A stretch of DNA of 64,000 bases. Source: Sphingomonadales bacterium. Lineage in GTDB: Bacteria; Pseudomonadota; Alphaproteobacteria; Sphingomonadales; Sphingomonadaceae. Of this stretch, positions 17,955 to 27,600 are shown piece after piece. The notes under the pieces were generated by a model. The model was not told the DNA's origin and did not search any database. It saw only the letters and a list, made by a program, of their open reading frames with translations. The position numbers and the translations under genes were made by a program. How positions within the stretch are numbered: position 1 is the first letter of the stretch; each line of letters opens with the position of its first letter. The stretch is taken from positions 372,001-436,000 of the forward strand of contig JADJXT010000001.1 in assembly GCA_016720115.1 (NCBI GenBank). Direction: 5' to 3'.

Positions 17955-19458
17955 AATATGTAAATCGAATATGGCGTCCATTGTAGGTAGTCACTGGGCG
18001 ATACTGCTGAAGGATGGAATTAAACCTTGAATCTTCTGAGAGTGCCTGGTTCCAGTCGATTGCAATGTGCCGCAAAGGCCAACGGGAAGTGCGGTCGACG
18101 ATCAGCACATCAGGGGGCGTATCTTCCCAAAGCTGCAGCATTTGATTGTGCAGCATTTTTCGACCAGGCTCTTTCAGCTTGATTGGGGGCAGTAACTTTC
18201 CGACATTCTCATGCTTATCAAACGGCTTGAGTTCAGCAGCAACATAGGCATTGTTCATCAACGGCGTCCACCGAAGTCCACCGTGCATGACGATATATTC
18301 GTTATAGGGTGACGGATGAGCGTTCAGGAGCGCGACTTTTTTACCTGCTACCGATTGGCCGCTTTCGCTGATGGCCCTTTCCAGTTCATCCAGACGGTCG
18401 TGATATTCCAGTGTTGCGCGGAATTGTGTTTGAATGGAAAACAGCAGATACAGCCCAAGCGCAAAATTGGCCCACAGTCGGAAACTTTTTGCATTGGCCC
18501 ACCACCACATCACATAGATCATTATAATCGGGAAGAGATGGTGGGAAAACCAGCGCTCTTGCGCCCAAGCAGCGATCACCGCACCAGTTGCGGCGGCAAA
18601 AAACAATAACGTGTCCCGAATCGGCGCGCCAAATATCCGCGAGACAAACAACAGGGCAAACGCTGGCAACATGTTGACCGCTGCCTTGATCCAGTTTGCA
18701 GTCGGGTCAACCAGCGCAGCATCGATAGCGCTGAACATAGCGCCAAATGTTGCGCGCTGTACTGGATCGAGACCCAGCCATAAGAACAGGTAAAGGAAAA
18801 CGACGGAACCAGCCACGACGTTCTCGGTTCGAAAAAGCGAGCTTGGTTTGCGTTGTAGGCCGGCATCGGCAAGTTCGACCAGCACAACTACCATACTATA
18901 TAGATATTTGAAAAGTAATGTGAAGCCTATCCACAGACCCAATATTGCTCTCAAGGGCCGACCTATCCGTTTTGAGTTTGGGTCGGAAACGCGCAGGATC
19001 AAATATGGCCAGAGTCCGGCCACGACGATATGCTCGCGCAGTCCAAAGACATTTTTGAAAAGTATTGGCAAAACAGCAAGAACAGCCACTGAAATGACCA
19101 AGAACGCGGGCGATGCACCGACTGTGGTGCGGCGTATATAATATGCTAGCGCTGCGCTAAAGAGTACCGCTGCGCCAGCCATTGCAACGACAACAAGATC
19201 GAGTCGTGTCCCGGTCGCATCGCTAATTCGCGTTCCCAGCGAAAACCAGAGCTTCTCAACTGGCGGAAAATAGATGCCGTAATTGTGGAACGCGCCGCCC
19301 AAGACGATGGAGAGACGACCCGATAGTGCACTGCCAGCTAGATCTTGATGGATCGGATAATAGGCACCGTAAAACAGAAGGGTAATCACAAATAGGGCGG
19401 CTGCAATGCCCATATGCAGCCCCAAATCGGCGACGAAATTCAACTTTTGGGGCGGCAT
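17938..19458 (-). CDS. Multi-pass membrane protein, GT-39/ArnT-like
   Basis: An ATG at 19458 preceded by AGAGG is preferred. A TTG at 19524 would add 22 residues. The protein, about 506 residues, has about ten hydrophobic segments followed by a soluble C-terminal region of about 170 residues. The first extracytoplasmic stretch has YPIHQDLAGSAL, with an Asp-containing loop as in GT-C enzymes. KNVFGLREHIVVAGLWPYL resembles membrane glycosyltransferase-like proteins of polysaccharide loci. No family is firmly recognised. It is followed directly by pseG-pseH on the same strand, suggesting a shared transcript and a role in assembling or decorating the Pse-containing glycan. Confidence 0.65.
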   Translation of the reverse strand: MPPQKLNFVADLGLHMGIAAALFVITLLFYGAYYPIHQDLAGSALSGRLSIVLGGAFHNYGIYFPPVEKLWFSLGTRISDATGTRLDLVVVAMAGAAVLFSAALAYYIRRTTVGASPAFLVISVAVLAVLPILFKNVFGLREHIVVAGLWPYLILRVSDPNSKRIGRPLRAILGLWIGFTLLFKYLYSMVVVLVELADAGLQRKPSSLFRTENVVAGSVVFLYLFLWLGLDPVQRATFGAMFSAIDAALVDPTANWIKAAVNMLPAFALLFVSRIFGAPIRDTLLFFAAATGAVIAAWAQERWFSHHLFPIIMIYVMWWWANAKSFRLWANFALGLYLLFSIQTQFRATLEYHDRLDELERAISESGQSVAGKKVALLNAHPSPYNEYIVMHGGLRWTPLMNNAYVAAELKPFDKHENVGKLLPPIKLKEPGRKMLHNQMLQLWEDTPPDVLIVDRTSRWPLRHIAIDWNQALSEDSRFNSILQQYRPVTTYNGRHIRFTYYVRAD

Positions 19459-19710
19459 ATTACCTCTGCATTGGGGATGCTCAAAGCCGATGGCACCATT
19501 ATTATCATGCTTCAAAATGCACAATGGCTAAGTCGCTATTGATAAATGGTTTTATAGGATAGGTATCGTTGAGCGAATTGCCCGCTCCAAGATAGCGCGG
19601 AGCTGACTGCTCAAGCAAAAATTGAACTTCATGAACAAACTTTACTCGCGAAATCGGGTTGGACGCATTAGACGCAGGCACAGAATATGTCTCTCTAGTC
19701 AGACAGGCTT

Positions 19711-20859
19711 ATGGAATTGAACAGCAAGCAGAAATATCGAGTCCTGAGCGTCTTTGGAACGCGCCCGGAAGCCATAAAGATGGCGCCTGTGGTCAAGGCG
19801 CTGGCGTTTGCCGATGATATTGACGGACGAGTTTGCGTTACCGCGCAGCATCGCGAAATGCTGGATCAGGTGCTCGATCTGTTTGCGATCAAGCCGGAGT
19901 ACGACCTGAACCTGATGAAGCCGGGCCAGGGGCTTGAAGATATTACTGCGGGCGTGTTGAAGCTTTTGACGCCTGTGCTGGACGATTTCCAGCCTCAGCT
20001 GGTGCTGGTCCACGGTGATACCACCACCACTCTGGCAGCGTCTCTGGCGGCCTATTACCGACGGATTCCTGTCGGACATGTGGAGGCAGGTTTGCGAACC
20101 GGCAACATTTTGTCGCCCTGGCCGGAGGAGGTGAACCGCAAGGTAGCTGGCGCGATCGCCAGCCTGCATTTCGCGCCGACCGAACAATCGAAACGCAATT
20201 TGCTCGCCGAAGCGGTCCCCGATGCCGCTATTTTGGTGACGGGCAACACGGTAATCGATGCTCTTTTGGAGGTGGTTGATCGGCTGGAGAGCGATCCCAA
20301 ACGCATGGCCGGGTTTGAACAGCGTTTCCAACTGGATCCGGGCAAACGGATGATTCTGGTAACGGGCCATCGCCGGGAAAGCTTTGGCGATGGATTTCTT
20401 CGTATCTGCGAGGCACTCGCCAGTCTCGCAGCGCGTGATGATGTCGAAATCGTCTATCCCGTCCATCTCAATCCCAATGTCAAAGGACCGGTGGAAGAAA
20501 GATTGAGCGGCTTTCCCAATGTGCATTTGATCGAACCCCAGGACTATCTGCCCTTTGTCTATCTGATGAGCCGGGCATATGTCATTTTGACCGATTCCGG
20601 CGGGGTGCAGGAAGAGGCCCCTTCACTGGGCAAACCGGTGCTGGTCATGCGCGATACCACGGAAAGGCCCGAGGCGGTCGAGGCCGGTACCGTCCGCCTG
20701 GTTGGCACGGATACCAGACTGATTGTTTCCGAAGTCTGCCGCCTGCTGGATGACCAGGATGCCTATGACGCGATGAGCGTGGCGCACAATCCTTATGGAG
20801 ATGGCAAGGCCGTTGACCGGATATTAAACCGGATCCGGCAATATGCTGCGGAACAATAG
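19711..20859 (+). CDS. wecB: UDP-N-acetylglucosamine 2-epimerase (non-hydrolysing)
   Basis: The predicted protein has 382 residues, the usual length. It is a GT-B-like fold with the family motifs GTRPEAIKMAPVVKAL, HGDTTTTLA, GHVEAGLRTGN and TDSGGVQEEAPSLGKP. It interconverts UDP-GlcNAc and UDP-ManNAc in the cytoplasm. wecC follows 17 bp later, so the pair makes UDP-ManNAcA, probably for the same surface polysaccharide. The 186-bp gap upstream holds no other gene that I can see. Confidence 0.95.
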   Translation: MELNSKQKYRVLSVFGTRPEAIKMAPVVKALAFADDIDGRVCVTAQHREMLDQVLDLFAIKPEYDLNLMKPGQGLEDITAGVLKLLTPVLDDFQPQLVLVHGDTTTTLAASLAAYYRRIPVGHVEAGLRTGNILSPWPEEVNRKVAGAIASLHFAPTEQSKRNLLAEAVPDAAILVTGNTVIDALLEVVDRLESDPKRMAGFEQRFQLDPGKRMILVTGHRRESFGDGFLRICEALASLAARDDVEIVYPVHLNPNVKGPVEERLSGFPNVHLIEPQDYLPFVYLMSRAYVILTDSGGVQEEAPSLGKPVLVMRDTTERPEAVEAGTVRLVGTDTRLIVSEVCRLLDDQDAYDAMSVAHNPYGDGKAVDRILNRIRQYAAEQ

Positions 20860-20876
20860 ACCAGCTTGCGAATCCG

Positions 20877-22148
20877 ATGGACCTGAACCGCTTCTCCACT
20901 ATTTCGATCATTGGCCTTGGCTATATCGGCTTGCCGACCGCCGCGATGTTTGCGTCGCGCAAGATCAGGGTCATCGGCGTCGATGTGAACGAGGATACGG
21001 TTGATACCATCAACCGGGGCGAGATCCACATTGTCGAGCCTGACCTGGACATGGTGGTTCATGCAGCCGTTGCACAAGGCTATTTGCGTGCAACCGTTGC
21101 CCCTGAACCTGCCGAGGCATTTCTGATTGCGGTGCCGACGCCGTTCAAGGGCGACAATCATGAGCCTGATCTGCGGTTCATCGAGGCCGCCTGCCGGTCG
21201 ATCGCACCGGTACTGGAACCCGGCAATCTCGTGATTTTGGAGTCAACCTCGCCGGTCGGTGCGACGGAAGCGATGGCGGAATGGCTGGCGCAGGCACGGC
21301 CCGACCTGACTTTCCCCCAGAAAGCGGGCGAATTGTCCGATATCCGCATTGCCCATTGCCCCGAACGGGTTTTGCCCGGCAAGGTGATGCAGGAACTGAT
21401 TTCCAATGACCGCGTGATTGGCGGCATGACGCCTCGCTGCTCCGCGCTTGCGGCGCAGCTTTACAGCGTCTTCGTTACCGGAGAGTGCGTTACCGCCTCA
21501 AGCCCGAGGGTAGCGGAAATGGCAAAGCTGACCGAAAACAGCTTTCGGGATGTGAACATCGCTTTTGCCAATGAATTGTCGATTATCTGTGACAAATTTG
21601 GCATCAGTGTCTGGGAACTGATCCAGCTCGCCAACCGCCATCCGCGCGTCAATGTGTTACAGCCGGGTGCGGGAGTCGGTGGGCATTGCATCGCCTGCGA
21701 TCCCTGGTTCATCGTTTCCTCGGCGCCGGAAGAGGCGCGGCTGATCCGCACCGCGCGCGAAGTCAATGATGCCAAACCGTATTGGGTGCTCGACAAGATC
21801 CGGTCTGAAACCTGCAAGATTCTGGAATCCTCTGCCGGAAGAAGCGCGGCAGACCTCAGCATTGCTTGCTATGGCATTGCGTTCAAACCCGATATCGATG
21901 ATCTGCGCGACAGCCCGGCGCTGGAGATCGTGCAAAGCCTGACGCAAAGCCATCCGGGTTCGGTACTGGTTGTGGAGCCCAATATCGAAGTGCTGCCGGA
22001 ATCGTTGAATGGTGCGAGGCTGGTTTCCATGCTCGATGCGGCAGAGGCCGATCTGCATGTGCTGCTGGTCGATCATAAATATTTCCGGGCGTTGAAGCCC
22101 AATACTTCTGCCATGATTATCGACACCCGCGGGATCTGGACCCGTTAA
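20877..22148 (+). CDS. wecC: UDP-N-acetyl-D-mannosamine dehydrogenase
   Basis: The predicted protein has 423 residues of the UDP-sugar dehydrogenase family. It shows the NAD-binding GLGYIGLPTAAMFAS, the substrate-specific DNHEPDLRFIEAA, and the catalytic cysteine in GAGVGGHCIACDPWF. IAYGIAFKPDIDDLRDSPA-type sequence lies in the C-terminal domain. It oxidises UDP-ManNAc to UDP-ManNAcA in two NAD-dependent steps. It is co-transcribed with wecB and followed by a likely terminator. Confidence 0.94.
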   Translation: MDLNRFSTISIIGLGYIGLPTAAMFASRKIRVIGVDVNEDTVDTINRGEIHIVEPDLDMVVHAAVAQGYLRATVAPEPAEAFLIAVPTPFKGDNHEPDLRFIEAACRSIAPVLEPGNLVILESTSPVGATEAMAEWLAQARPDLTFPQKAGELSDIRIAHCPERVLPGKVMQELISNDRVIGGMTPRCSALAAQLYSVFVTGECVTASSPRVAEMAKLTENSFRDVNIAFANELSIICDKFGISVWELIQLANRHPRVNVLQPGAGVGGHCIACDPWFIVSSAPEEARLIRTAREVNDAKPYWVLDKIRSETCKILESSAGRSAADLSIACYGIAFKPDIDDLRDSPALEIVQSLTQSHPGSVLVVEPNIEVLPESLNGARLVSMLDAAEADLHVLLVDHKYFRALKPNTSAMIIDTRGIWTR

Positions 22149-22155
22149 CGGCTGT

Positions 22156-22182
22156 GCTGCCGGGTTATCCGGCAGCCCTTTC
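22156..22182 (+). terminator. Probable rho-independent terminator after wecB-wecC
   Basis: GCTGCCGG, a GTTAT loop, and CCGGCAGC form an 8-bp perfect stem at 22156-22176, followed by CCTTTCC. It begins 8 bp after the wecC stop. The T tract is short, so termination strength is uncertain. Confidence 0.6.
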
Positions 22183-22218
22183 CGCAAGGTTGGGCGCCAT
22201 TGTCGCGATGACCTCTGC

Positions 22219-22252
22219 TTGACCTCTATTCAAAACAGAACATAATATGAAC
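22219..22252 (+). promoter_or_regulatory. SOS promoter with LexA box for imuA-imuB-dnaE2
   Basis: GAAC-N7-GAAC lies at 22238-22252, which on the other strand is GTTC-N7-GTTC, the alphaproteobacterial LexA operator. A -35-like TTGACC is at 22219-22224 and a -10-like CATAAT at 22241-22246 (16-bp spacer), so the operator covers the -10 region. The imuA ATG begins 2 bp after the operator, which implies a leaderless or nearly leaderless message. Confidence 0.85.
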
Positions 22253-22254
22253 AA

Positions 22255-23082
22255 ATGCGAGTCGGCGATTCTCTTTTTTCTGCTCTCAAGGGCAAAACTG
22301 GCCTTTTGCGGGTCGGGCCGCAGCATGCCTTCTGTAACCCGCAGCGGGGGCTGAGGCGGTGGGCAAGCGGGGTGGGTTCGCTCGATACGGCGCTGGCAGG
22401 CGGGCTGGCCTATGGGCGCGTGCATGAATTTTATGCCGCGCAGGGGGAGGATGCACCGGCGACGGCCGGTTTCGCGCTAGCCCTTCTGGCGGCCATGGGC
22501 GGAGGCGAGGGTGGCGCGCGCGCTACGCTCTGGCTGCGTTCGCGCCGCGCGGTGCAGCAGGCGGGCGTGGTGCAGGCCAATGGCTGTGCGGAACTGGGCG
22601 GGCGGTCTGATGCCTGCCTTTTTGCCATGATTGCCGACACGAAGGAACTGCTCAAGGCTGCCGTCGACGGGCTGCGTAGTGGGGCATTGGGTGCGGTCGT
22701 TGTCGAAACGCAAGGGAGCCTTCCCGATCTGGACCTGACCGCGAGCCGCCGCCTCGCACTGGCTGCCGAGAAATCGGGGACGACGCTCTTCCTGCTGTGC
22801 AGCGGGGCGGAGCCGGTGCCGAGTGCGGCCGAAACGCGCTGGCGGGTGGCAGCGGCGCCTTCGCGCGCGCTTTCGGCCAACGCCCCTGGCGCGCCCGTAT
22901 TCGCCATCGAATTGTTGCGCCAGCGCTCGGGCCCTTGCGGCCTTGGCTGGCAATTGGAGTGGGACCGTGACCGACGCATCTTTACCGAAGCGGCGGCTGG
23001 CGCTCTGGTTTCCATACCTGCCCGCAGATCGCCTGCGGCAGCAGGAACCGGACCGGTGCGCCTCGGCCAGCGCGCCGCCTGA
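22255..23082 (+). CDS. imuA: ImuA, RecA-like mutasome protein
   Basis: The predicted protein has 275 residues. The SVGSLDTALAGGLAYGRVHEFYA-type region (GVGSLDTALAGGLAYGRVHE) is typical of ImuA/SulA-like proteins preceding imuB. The degenerate RecA fold lacks a convincing Walker A. ImuA works with ImuB and DnaE2 in damage-induced mutagenesis. The ATG at 22255 is placed directly after the LexA box, and no other good ATG occurs before residue 80. Its 3' end overlaps the 5' end of imuB by 116 bp in another frame. Confidence 0.88.
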   Translation: MRVGDSLFSALKGKTGLLRVGPQHAFCNPQRGLRRWASGVGSLDTALAGGLAYGRVHEFYAAQGEDAPATAGFALALLAAMGGGEGGARATLWLRSRRAVQQAGVVQANGCAELGGRSDACLFAMIADTKELLKAAVDGLRSGALGAVVVETQGSLPDLDLTASRRLALAAEKSGTTLFLLCSGAEPVPSAAETRWRVAAAPSRALSANAPGAPVFAIELLRQRSGPCGLGWQLEWDRDRRIFTEAAAGALVSIPARRSPAAAGTGPVRLGQRAA

Positions 23083-24604
23083 CGCGGCTCTGGTCTTTGT
23101 CGCCAGGCAGAAAAATGCGCTGCGGCTCGCGGCGGTGGATGTGGCTGCGCAGCGCCAGGGGCTGGCGCCGGGAATGGCGCTCGCCGATGCGCGGGTGCGC
23201 GTGCCCGGGCTGATCGTGGTCGAGGCCGATGCCGCGGCGGACCGGCATTGGCTCGATCTGCTGGCGCGATCGTGCACCCGCTTCTCGCCGCATATCGTGC
23301 CGTATCCCCCCGATGCTATCGTAGTCGATATTGCGGGCTGCGAGCATTTGTGGGGCGGGGAGGCGGCGCTGACCGAGGCGGTCGCTGACCATGTCGAGCA
23401 ACGCGGCATGGCGGCGCGTATCGCCTGTGCAGTTACGGCAGATGCCGCACTGGCGCTTGCCCGCTACGCCCGGCTTCCGGTGACGGACGAAGCCAGCGCC
23501 ATCCGAGCATTGCCGGTGGCGGCGCTGGGCCTCGATGAAGAGGCCACGCTGGGGCTGGTGCGCGCAGGGCTTAACAGCATCGGTGCAGTGGCGGCGCGGC
23601 CAAGGGCAGCGCTCGCGGCGCGCTTCGGGATGGAAGCCGTGCGCGCGCTCGAACGGTTGTTGGGGGAGGAGGAGCGCCCCGGTTCCCCGCTGCGCCATCA
23701 GGCTCCCTTGCGTTTCGAGCGCCGCTTTGCCGAACCTGTCGCGCATGAACGGGCGGTTGCGGCGGCCTTTGCCGAATTGCTGGCGGAAGGCGCGCGGGTG
23801 CTGGAGGAGCGCGGGCTGGGCGGGCGGCGTTTTCGCCTGACGCTGGATCGTAGCGATGGTGCGAAACGGCGGCTCGCAATCGAAACCAGCGCGCCGACGC
23901 GTGATCCGGCACTGGTGCTGCGGCTGTTTGATGAGCGGATATCTGCGCTTGCCGACCCGCTCGACCCGGGTTTCGGCTATGACCGGCTGTTGCTCCATAT
24001 CCCGTTGACGGAGCCGCTCGCCGCGACCCAATCCGCCCTGGATGATGCCGAGAAGGCCGATGGTCAACTTGCCGAGCTGGTCGCCCGGCTGAGCACGCGG
24101 CTTGGCCCCGGCAGCATAAGGCGGTTGGTGCCGCAGGACAGCCATATCCCCGAACAGGCGCAACTTGCACTGCCTGCAATCCATTGCCCGGCACCGGTGC
24201 GCTGGCCCGCCCCGCGTGCAGGCGAGCCGCCGCTGCGCCCGATCTTCCTCTTCGACCCGCCACAACCGGTCGAGGTGATCGCCGAGGTTCCCGACGGCCC
24301 ACCGCACCGTTTCCGCTGGAAACGCAAATTGCACGAGGTGCGGCTTTATGAAGGGCCGGAGCGGATCGCGAGCGAATGGTGGCATCTTCCAGCTTCTCCC
24401 CTCCCGCTTGCGGGAGGGGCCGGGGGAGGGCCTGAAGCTAAAGACAGTCCCTCCCCTAACCCCTCCCGCAAGCGGGAGGGGGAGTTAACCCGCGACTATT
24501 ATCGCATCGAGGATGTGCATGGCCGCCGCTACTGGATTTTCCGCCACGGCCTTTATGAAGAAAAGGCCCTGCCCAAATGGTACATGCACGGGTTGTTTGC
24601 ATGA
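22967..24604 (+). CDS. imuB: ImuB, inactive Y-family polymerase homologue, with in-frame repeat insertion
   Basis: The predicted protein has 545 residues from a GTG at 22967 with GGAG upstream. The N-terminal Y-family fold shows LALWFPYLPADRL and DAIVVDIAGCEHLWGGE. A little-finger-like domain and the ImuB C-terminus (RIEDVHGRRYWIFRHGLYEE) follow. ImuB bridges DnaE2 and the beta clamp at lesions. Residues about 476-506 (SPLPLAGGAGGGPEAKD and the following NPSRKREGE) are coded by a palindromic repeat element and are unlikely to belong to the ancestral protein. The stop shares ATGA with the dnaE2 start. Confidence 0.9.
   Translation: MTDASLPKRRLALWFPYLPADRLRQQEPDRCASASAPPDAALVFVARQKNALRLAAVDVAAQRQGLAPGMALADARVRVPGLIVVEADAAADRHWLDLLARSCTRFSPHIVPYPPDAIVVDIAGCEHLWGGEAALTEAVADHVEQRGMAARIACAVTADAALALARYARLPVTDEASAIRALPVAALGLDEEATLGLVRAGLNSIGAVAARPRAALAARFGMEAVRALERLLGEEERPGSPLRHQAPLRFERRFAEPVAHERAVAAAFAELLAEGARVLEERGLGGRRFRLTLDRSDGAKRRLAIETSAPTRDPALVLRLFDERISALADPLDPGFGYDRLLLHIPLTEPLAATQSALDDAEKADGQLAELVARLSTRLGPGSIRRLVPQDSHIPEQAQLALPAIHCPAPVRWPAPRAGEPPLRPIFLFDPPQPVEVIAEVPDGPPHRFRWKRKLHEVRLYEGPERIASEWWHLPASPLPLAGGAGGGPEAKDSPSPNPSRKREGELTRDYYRIEDVHGRRYWIFRHGLYEEKALPKWYMHGLFA
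24394..24486. repeat. Palindromic repeat (CTCCC/GGGAG family) inside imuB
   Basis: Two inverted halves, each containing CCCCTCCCGCNNGCGGGAGGGG (a hairpin in itself), are separated by about 35 bp. The whole 93-bp element reads through imuB in frame. Closely similar copies lie in dnaE2 at 26294 and in the methyltransferase gene at 45855. Confidence 0.88.
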
Positions 24605-27600
24605 ACGCGAGCTTCGCCGAACTGGTCGCTACGACCAATTACAGCTTCCTGCGCGGGGCCTCGCATCCGGCGGATATGGTGTGGCGTGCAGCGCTGCTGG
24701 GGATGAGCGGCATCGGTATTGCCGATCGCAACAGTGTTGCGGGTGTCGTCCGTGCGCATGTCGCCTGGCGCGAGGTGCGCGCGCAAATGCCCGATTTCCG
24801 GCTGGTGGTGGGCGCGCGGCTGGTCTTTGCTGACGATACACCGGATATCGTTGCCTATCCGACGACCCGCCATGGCTGGGGGCGGCTGACCCGGCTGCTC
24901 ACGCTTGGCAACCGACGTGCGGTGAAGGGCGATTGCATCCTCTATCTGGAAGATTTGCTGGAATGGTGCGAGGAGATACAACTCATAATCCTCCGCGCCT
25001 CCGCGTCTCCGCGTGAACAAAATTTGGATCACGCGGAGACGCGGAGACGCGAAGAAGAAGCTTGCCTTCGCCAGCTAAAGGCAAAAACACCACTCCTCTG
25101 GTTCGGCGCGACCATGCCGCGGGGTGGAGATGACGCGCGCAAGCTTGCTGAACTGGCTGGGTTGAGCGAAGCTGTCGGCATCCCCCTGATCGCCACCAAC
25201 GATGCTCTTTATGCGACGCCCGACCAGCGCGTGCTCCACGATATCGTCACCTGCATCCGCGAAGGCGTGACCATCCAGAGTGCAGGTCGACGGCTTCTGG
25301 CCAATGCCGAGCGGCACCTGAAACCGCCGGAGGAGATGGCGCGGCTGTTTCGGGGATATCCGCAAGCCATCGCCGCGACGCAGGATTTCCTGTCGCGCAT
25401 CGACTTCACCCTTGATGACCTCAAATATGAATATCCGCACGAACCGGTCCCGCCCGGCTGGCAGCCGCAGGATTGGCTGGAGCATATGGTGATGGCGGCG
25501 GCGCAGCAGCGTTTCCCCGATGGCCTGCCTGCCAGCTGGCGCAAGACCATCAATGAGGAATTTCACCTGATCCGCGCCAAGGGCTATGCTTATTATTTCC
25601 TCACCGTGCACGATATTGTCCGCCATGCCCGCAGCCTTGATCCGCCAATCCTCTGCCAGGGGCGGGGGAGCGCGGCCAATTCGGTGGTCTGCTATCTTCT
25701 GGGCATCACGCCGGTCGATCCGGTGGCGAACAAGCTGCTCTTCACCCGCTTTCTCTCCGAAGAACGCAATGAGCCGCCCGATATCGATGTCGATTTCGAG
25801 CATGAGCGGCGTGAGGAGGTGATGCAGTATATCTATAATCGCTATGGCCGCGAGCGGGCGGGGATTGCCGCAACGTTGATCCATTACCGCCCGCGCAGCA
25901 CAATCCGCGAGGTTGGCAAGGCGCTGGGGCTGACCGAGGATGTGACGGCGCGGCTCGCCAGCACCATCTGGGGCAGCTGGGGCGGCGATGTGCCCGACGC
26001 GCGGGTGACCGAAGCCGGGTTCGATCCGGCCAATCCCGAAATCGCCCGGCTGAAAACCATTGTCGACCAGCTGCTCGAATTCCCCCGGCATTTGTCGCAG
26101 CATGTCGGCGGTTTCGTGCTGACCGAGGGGCGATTGGATGAGCTGGTGCCGATCCACAATGCCGCGATGCCCGACCGCACCTTCATCGAATGGGACAAGG
26201 ACGATATCGACGCGCTGGGGCTGATGAAGGTCGATGTGCTGGCGCTGGGGATGCTGACCTGCATCCGGAAGGCGTTTGATATGCTGAATGCATCTTCTCC
26301 CCTCCCGCTTGCGGGAGGGGCAGGGGAGGGGCCTGAGTTGGTTGAGACGTCATGCAGGCCCACCCCTAACCCCTCCCGTAAACGGGAGGGGGACTTCCTC
26401 ACCCTCTCCACCATCCCCACCGAATGCCCGCAGGTTTACGCCATGCTGCAAAAGGGCGACAGCATCGGGACATTTCAGGTCGAAAGCCGCGCGCAGATCA
26501 ACATGCTGCCGCGGATGAAACCCAAAAACCTCTACGACCTTGTCATCCAGGTCGCGATCGTCCGCCCCGGCCCGATCCAGGGCGGGATGGTGCATCCCTA
26601 TCTCCGCCGTCGCAACGGAGAGGAAAGAGTGGACTATCCCTCACCCGCGCCGCCGCATAATCCTGTCGAACTGCGCGATGTGCTCGAAAAGACGATGGGC
26701 GTCCCCTTGTTCCAGGAACAGGCAATGAAGCTGGCGATTGTCGCAGCGGGCTTCACCCCTGCGCAGGCCGATGGCTTGCGGCGGGCGATGGCGACGTTCC
26801 GCAATGTCGGCACGATCCACCGCTATGAGGAGATGATGATCGAAGGGATGGTCGCGCGCGGTTATACCCGCGACTTTGCCGAACGCTGTTTCAACCAGAT
26901 CAAGGGGTTTGGCGAATATGGCTTTCCCGAAAGCCATGCCCAGGCCTTTGGCTGGCTGGCCTATGTGTCGAGCTGGCTCAAATGCCATCATCCGGCGGTG
27001 TTCACCTGCGCGCTTTTGAATTCACAGCCCATGGGCTTTTATGCCCCCGCCCAACTGGTGCGCGATGCGCAGGAACATGGGGTCAAGGTGCGCGGGGTCG
27101 ATTTGAATGTGAGTGGGTGGGATAACGGGATTGAAATCAAAAGCCCCTCTCCCTTAGGGGAGAGGTCGGGGTGGGGTCTTCGCCTCGGTTTTCGCCAGAT
27201 AGACGGGTTCCGTCAGGCATGGGGCGAGGCGATCGAAACCGCCCGTGCATCCGGGCCTTTCACCTCGATCGAGGATCTTGCGCGCCGTGCTGCACTGCCG
27301 CCTGCCGCGCTGCGCAAGCTGGCCGATGCCGATGCCTTTGGCTCGCTCGGCAAGGGACGGCGCGATGCCTTGTGGGAAGCGCGGCGGACACCGCCCGACC
27401 AGTTGCCGCTTTTTGCCTTTGCCGATGCCGCGGAGCTTGGCGCGGAGCCCGATGCGCAACTGCCTGCCATGCCGCTGTCGGAGGAAGTGGTCGCCGATTA
27501 CCAGATGCTGCGCCTGTCGCTGAAGGCGCATCCGATGCAGTTTCTGCGCGAAGGCTTTACCCGCGAAGGCGTTCTAAGCTGCGCCGATACCAATGCCGCG

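Noticed and set aside
24990..25053. Repeat as a sign that dnaE2 is a broken gene
   Set aside because: The frame continues without stops and the catalytic motifs follow intact, so the gene is treated as functional.
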